From Streptomyces sp. CB01249 (GTDB lineage: Bacteria > Actinomycetota > Actinomycetes > Streptomycetales > Streptomycetaceae): DNA of 64,000 nucleotides. The notes beneath the pieces were generated by a model. The model did no database searches and had not been told where the DNA came from. It saw nothing but the letters and a program-made list of their open reading frames with translations. The number at the start of each line of letters is the position of its first letter. The first letter of the stretch is position 1. The stretch covers positions 1,400,426 through 1,464,425 of the forward strand of contig NZ_LISW01000002.1 of NCBI RefSeq assembly GCF_001905735.1, written 5' to 3'. The position numbers were made by a program, and so were the translations under genes. Below are positions 61,180 to 64,000 of the stretch, piece after piece.

Positions 61180-62817
61180 GTGCCGCAGACCGCCGACGAA
61201 CCGGATGCCGTCGCGGTACGGAGCTGGTGCTCCCTGGCCCTCGAAGCGCTCGGCCGGGAGCGGGAGGCGATCGACGCGATCAACGTCTATCCCGTCGCCG
61301 ACGGGGACACCGGCACCAACCTCTACCTGACCGTGGAATCCGCGGCCGCCGCCGTCGAAGCGGTCTTCGCCGCCCACGCGACCGGCACCTCGGTGCCCTC
61401 CGCCGCCGACGCGGTACGGGCCATGGCCCACGGCGCCCTCATCGGCGCCCGCGGCAACTCCGGCACGATCCTCGCCCAGCTCCTGCGCGGCATGGCCGGC
61501 GTCCTCGCGGAGGGCACCGGCGGCGACCGGATGCGCCTCGCCCTCGCCCAGGCCGCCGCCTGGGCCCGCGAAGCCGTCGCCCACCCCGTCGAGGGCACCG
61601 TCCTCACCGTCGCGGACCGGGCCGCGGCCGCCGCCGCACAGGCCGCCCCCGGCGCGGACACCGCCGAGGTGGCCCGGGCCGCCTACGAGGGCGCCCGCGC
61701 CGCACTGGACGCGACGCCCGGACAGCTCCCCGCCCTCGCCAGGGCCGGGGTGGTCGACGCCGGAGGGCGCGGCCTGGTCACCCTGCTCGGCGCCCTGGTC
61801 GAAGCCGTCTCCGGACGGGGCCCGGAGCGGCCGTACGAGACCCCCGTCCCGTTCGTCCCGGTGGGCGGCGGCGACGCGGAGTGCCCGGCGGGCGACGACG
61901 GGGACGGGGGCGGCCCCGCCTTCGAGGTGATCTACCTGCTGGAAGCGGGCGACGAGGCCGTCGAGCGGCTGCGCGCCCGGCTGGACGCCCTCGGCGACTC
62001 CCTGGTGGTCGTCGGCGGCGACGGGCTGTGGAACGTCCACGTCCATGTGGACGACGCCGGAGCCGCGGTCGAGGCGGGCGTCGAGGCCGGCCGCCCGTAC
62101 CGCATCCGCATCACCCACTTCGCCGCCGACCGCGCCCACGCCCGCCCCGAGCCCGCCCGGCGCGCGGTCGTCGTGGTCGTCCCCGGCGACGGCCTCGCCG
62201 CCCTCTGCCGGGAGGCCGGCGCGACGACCGTGCTCGCCCGGCCCGGCGAACCGCCCGCCAGCGGCGAGCTGGCCGACGCCGTCCGCCGCGCCCACGCCCG
62301 CGAGGTGGTCCTCCTCCCGAACGACGCGGACCTGCGCCACACCGCGGCCGCCGCCGCCGAACAGGCCAGGGCCCACGGCGTCCGGGTCGCCGTCATCCCC
62401 ACCCGGGCCGCCGTCCAAGGCATCGCGGCCCTCGCCGTCCACGAGCCGGACCGCAGCTTCGACGAGGACGTGGTCGCGATGACCTCGGCCGCGGGCGCCA
62501 CCCGCTACGCCGAACTCGCCGTCGCCGAACGGCAGTCCTGGACCACGGCGGGCATCTGCCAGGCCGGGGACATCCTCGGGCTCATCGACGGCGACGTGGC
62601 GGTCATCGGCCAGGACGTCCCCGGTACCGCCCGCAAGGTGCTGGACCGGATGCTCGCGGCCGGCGGCGAACTGGTCACCCTGGTCCTGGGCGAGAACACC
62701 CCGCCCACGCTGGCCGAAGCCCTGGAACAGCACGTCCGCGACGGCCACCTCGCGGTGGACACCACCACGTACCGGGGCGGCCACCAGGGCGCGCCGTTGC
62801 TGATCGGCGTCGAGTAG
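61180..62817 (+). CDS. DAK2/FakA-like kinase domain protein
   Basis: 545 residues. The DhaL-like ATP-binding domain has VYPVADGDTGTNLYLT (metal-binding DGDTGTN at residues 41-47) and GALIGARGNSGTILAQLLRG. The central and C-terminal parts match the FakA-type architecture. FakA phosphorylates fatty acids held by FakB; no fakB (DegV) gene is nearby. The position before recG is conserved in Gram-positive bacteria. GTG 61180 follows GAGGAGGACCCGAGG. Confidence 0.93.
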   Translation: MPQTADEPDAVAVRSWCSLALEALGREREAIDAINVYPVADGDTGTNLYLTVESAAAAVEAVFAAHATGTSVPSAADAVRAMAHGALIGARGNSGTILAQLLRGMAGVLAEGTGGDRMRLALAQAAAWAREAVAHPVEGTVLTVADRAAAAAAQAAPGADTAEVARAAYEGARAALDATPGQLPALARAGVVDAGGRGLVTLLGALVEAVSGRGPERPYETPVPFVPVGGGDAECPAGDDGDGGGPAFEVIYLLEAGDEAVERLRARLDALGDSLVVVGGDGLWNVHVHVDDAGAAVEAGVEAGRPYRIRITHFAADRAHARPEPARRAVVVVVPGDGLAALCREAGATTVLARPGEPPASGELADAVRRAHAREVVLLPNDADLRHTAAAAAEQARAHGVRVAVIPTRAAVQGIAALAVHEPDRSFDEDVVAMTSAAGATRYAELAVAERQSWTTAGICQAGDILGLIDGDVAVIGQDVPGTARKVLDRMLAAGGELVTLVLGENTPPTLAEALEQHVRDGHLAVDTTTYRGGHQGAPLLIGVE

Positions 62818-62880
62818 CACCCGGCGCGACGACGGGCCCCGGCGGCGCCCGACGGACAACTGTCACTGCCGTGGTGTGCA

Positions 62881-64000
62881 ATGGATCGCGTGTCTGCGTT
62901 CGAAGAACCCCTCAAGAAGCTGCTCGGCGGACCCACCGCGAAGGTGATGGCCGAACACCTCGACCTGCACACCGTCGGTGATCTCCTCCATCACTACCCC
63001 CGCCGGTACGAGGAGCGCGGCCGGCTCACGGCGCTGACCGATCTCCCGCTGGACGAGCACGTCACCGTCGTCGCCCAGGTCGCCGACGCCCGCGTCCTCA
63101 CCTTCAACGGCGGCCGCGGCAAGCGCCTCGAAGTGACCCTCACCGATGGGCACGGCCGCCTCCAGCTCGTCTTCTTCGGACATGGCGTCCACAAACCGCA
63201 CAAGGACCTGCTGCCCGGCCGACGGGCGATGTTCGCCGGGAAGGTCTCCGTCTTCAACCGCAAGATGCAGCTCGCCCACCCCACGTACCAACTGCTCGAC
63301 GCCGCCTCGACGGACGACGCCGGGGCGACGGAGGTCGTGGACGCCTTCGCGGGCAAGCTGCTGCCGATCTACCCCGCCTGCAAGCAGCTCGACTCCTGGC
63401 GGATCGCCAAGGCGGTCGACGCGGTGCTGCCCAGCGCCCGGGAAGCCGTCGACCCGCTTCCCGAAGCCCTGCGCGAGGGGCGCGGCTTCACCTCGCTGCC
63501 CGAGGCCCTGCTCAAGATCCACCGCCCGGCCACCAAGGCCGACGTGGCCGCGGCCCGGGACCGGCTCAAGTGGGACGAGGCCTTCGTCCTCCAGGTCGCC
63601 CTGGCCCGCCGCAGGTACGCCGACAACCAGCTCCCCGCCGTCGCCCGCAGGCCCGCCCCCGACGGCCTCCTCGACGCCTTCGACGCGAAGCTGCCGTTCA
63701 CCCTCACCGACGGCCAGCAGAAGGTCTCCAAGGAGATCTTCGACGACCTCGCCACCGAACACCCGATGCACCGCCTCCTCCAGGGCGAGGTCGGCTCGGG
63801 CAAGACCATGGTGGCCCTGCGCGCCATGCTCGCCGTGGTCGACGCGGGCGGCCAGGCCGCCATGCTCGCGCCCACCGAGGTCCTGGCCCAGCAGCACCAC
63901 CGGTCGATCACCGAGATGATGGGCGAGCTCGCCGAGGGCGGCATGCTGGGGGGCTCCGACCAGGGCACCAAGGTCGTGCTGCTCACCGGGTCCATGGGCA
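62881..64000 (+). CDS. recG: ATP-dependent DNA helicase RecG (3' end beyond the window)
   Basis: 373 codons are present. The N-terminal wedge/OB domain includes DLLHHYPRRYEERG and LEVTLTDGHGRLQLVFFGHGVHKPHK; the helicase part starts with LTDGQQKVSKEI and motif I LLQGEVGSGKTMVALRAML, then APTEVLAQQHHRSI. RecG reverses stalled forks and branch-migrates Holliday junctions. ATG 62881 or GTG 62890 could be the start; neither has a strong ribosome site. Confidence 0.96.
   Translation, partial: MDRVSAFEEPLKKLLGGPTAKVMAEHLDLHTVGDLLHHYPRRYEERGRLTALTDLPLDEHVTVVAQVADARVLTFNGGRGKRLEVTLTDGHGRLQLVFFGHGVHKPHKDLLPGRRAMFAGKVSVFNRKMQLAHPTYQLLDAASTDDAGATEVVDAFAGKLLPIYPACKQLDSWRIAKAVDAVLPSAREAVDPLPEALREGRGFTSLPEALLKIHRPATKADVAAARDRLKWDEAFVLQVALARRRYADNQLPAVARRPAPDGLLDAFDAKLPFTLTDGQQKVSKEIFDDLATEHPMHRLLQGEVGSGKTMVALRAMLAVVDAGGQAAMLAPTEVLAQQHHRSITEMMGELAEGGMLGGSDQGTKVVLLTGSMG

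Overview
The window is a high-GC actinobacterial chromosome segment, almost certainly Streptomyces. The evidence is strong third-position GC, many GTG starts, ATGA/GTGA stop-start overlaps, two conservons, an HU protein with a Lys/Ala-rich tail (HupS type), an acyl-CoA carboxylase epsilon subunit, and a core gene order (accB-accE-conservon-conservon-gltX-tRNAs-ndgR-leuCD-hupS-cofC-plsC-gpsA-ddlA-thiL-thiD-rpmB-DAK-recG) that agrees with my recollection of the S. coelicolor SCO5535-SCO5566 region. No species can be named from the sequence alone.

Layout. 1-7.4 kb holds mixed accessory genes: the 3' part of a secreted cupredoxin/Ig-like repeat/DUF1080 protein, a thioredoxin-reductase-like/methyltransferase fusion, a DinB-like protein, YceI, an M15-like secreted protein and a Tat-exported DUF4185 protein. 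7.4-17.6 kb is a divergent catabolic-type locus: ROK repressor, M81 peptidase and CutC on the minus strand; a dipeptide-type ABC importer (lipoprotein, two permeases, fused double ATPase) and a ROK kinase on the plus strand. 17.7-23.2 kb has divergent secreted glycoside hydrolases (GH64 and GH101) with a LacI-type palindrome between them. 23.2-30.6 kb is a five-gene operon: trypsin-like protease, PknG-like kinase, VWA protein, four-TM sensor-like membrane protein and solute-binding lipoprotein. It resembles the mycobacterial GlnH-GlnX-PknG signalling set.

From 30.7 kb the syntenic core starts: accB-accE, then two adjacent conservons (sensor kinase-like, roadblock, DUF742, Ras-like GTPase; all minus strand) whose GTPase and roadblock proteins are nearly identical. 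A 160-bp inverted-repeat element with a 5-bp target duplication sits just upstream of one conservon, and a second foldback element lies before the FAH-family gene. gltX, a HAD hydrolase and five tRNA genes (Gln-Glu-Glu-Gln-Glu) follow. After them come a MerR/DUF4188 divergent pair, ndgR divergent from leuCD, hupS, a small unknown protein with cofC, the lipid genes plsC-like and gpsA, ddlA, a DUF3515 lipoprotein, a stand-alone Lrp/AsnC ligand-binding domain, thiL, thiD, rpmB, a DAK2/FakA-like protein and the 5' part of recG.

Most genes end in clear GC-rich hairpins, and several start without a Shine-Dalgarno sequence 6-8 bases after a TAnnnT-like hexamer, suggesting leaderless transcripts. No CRISPR array, prophage, intact insertion sequence or biosynthetic gene cluster is visible.
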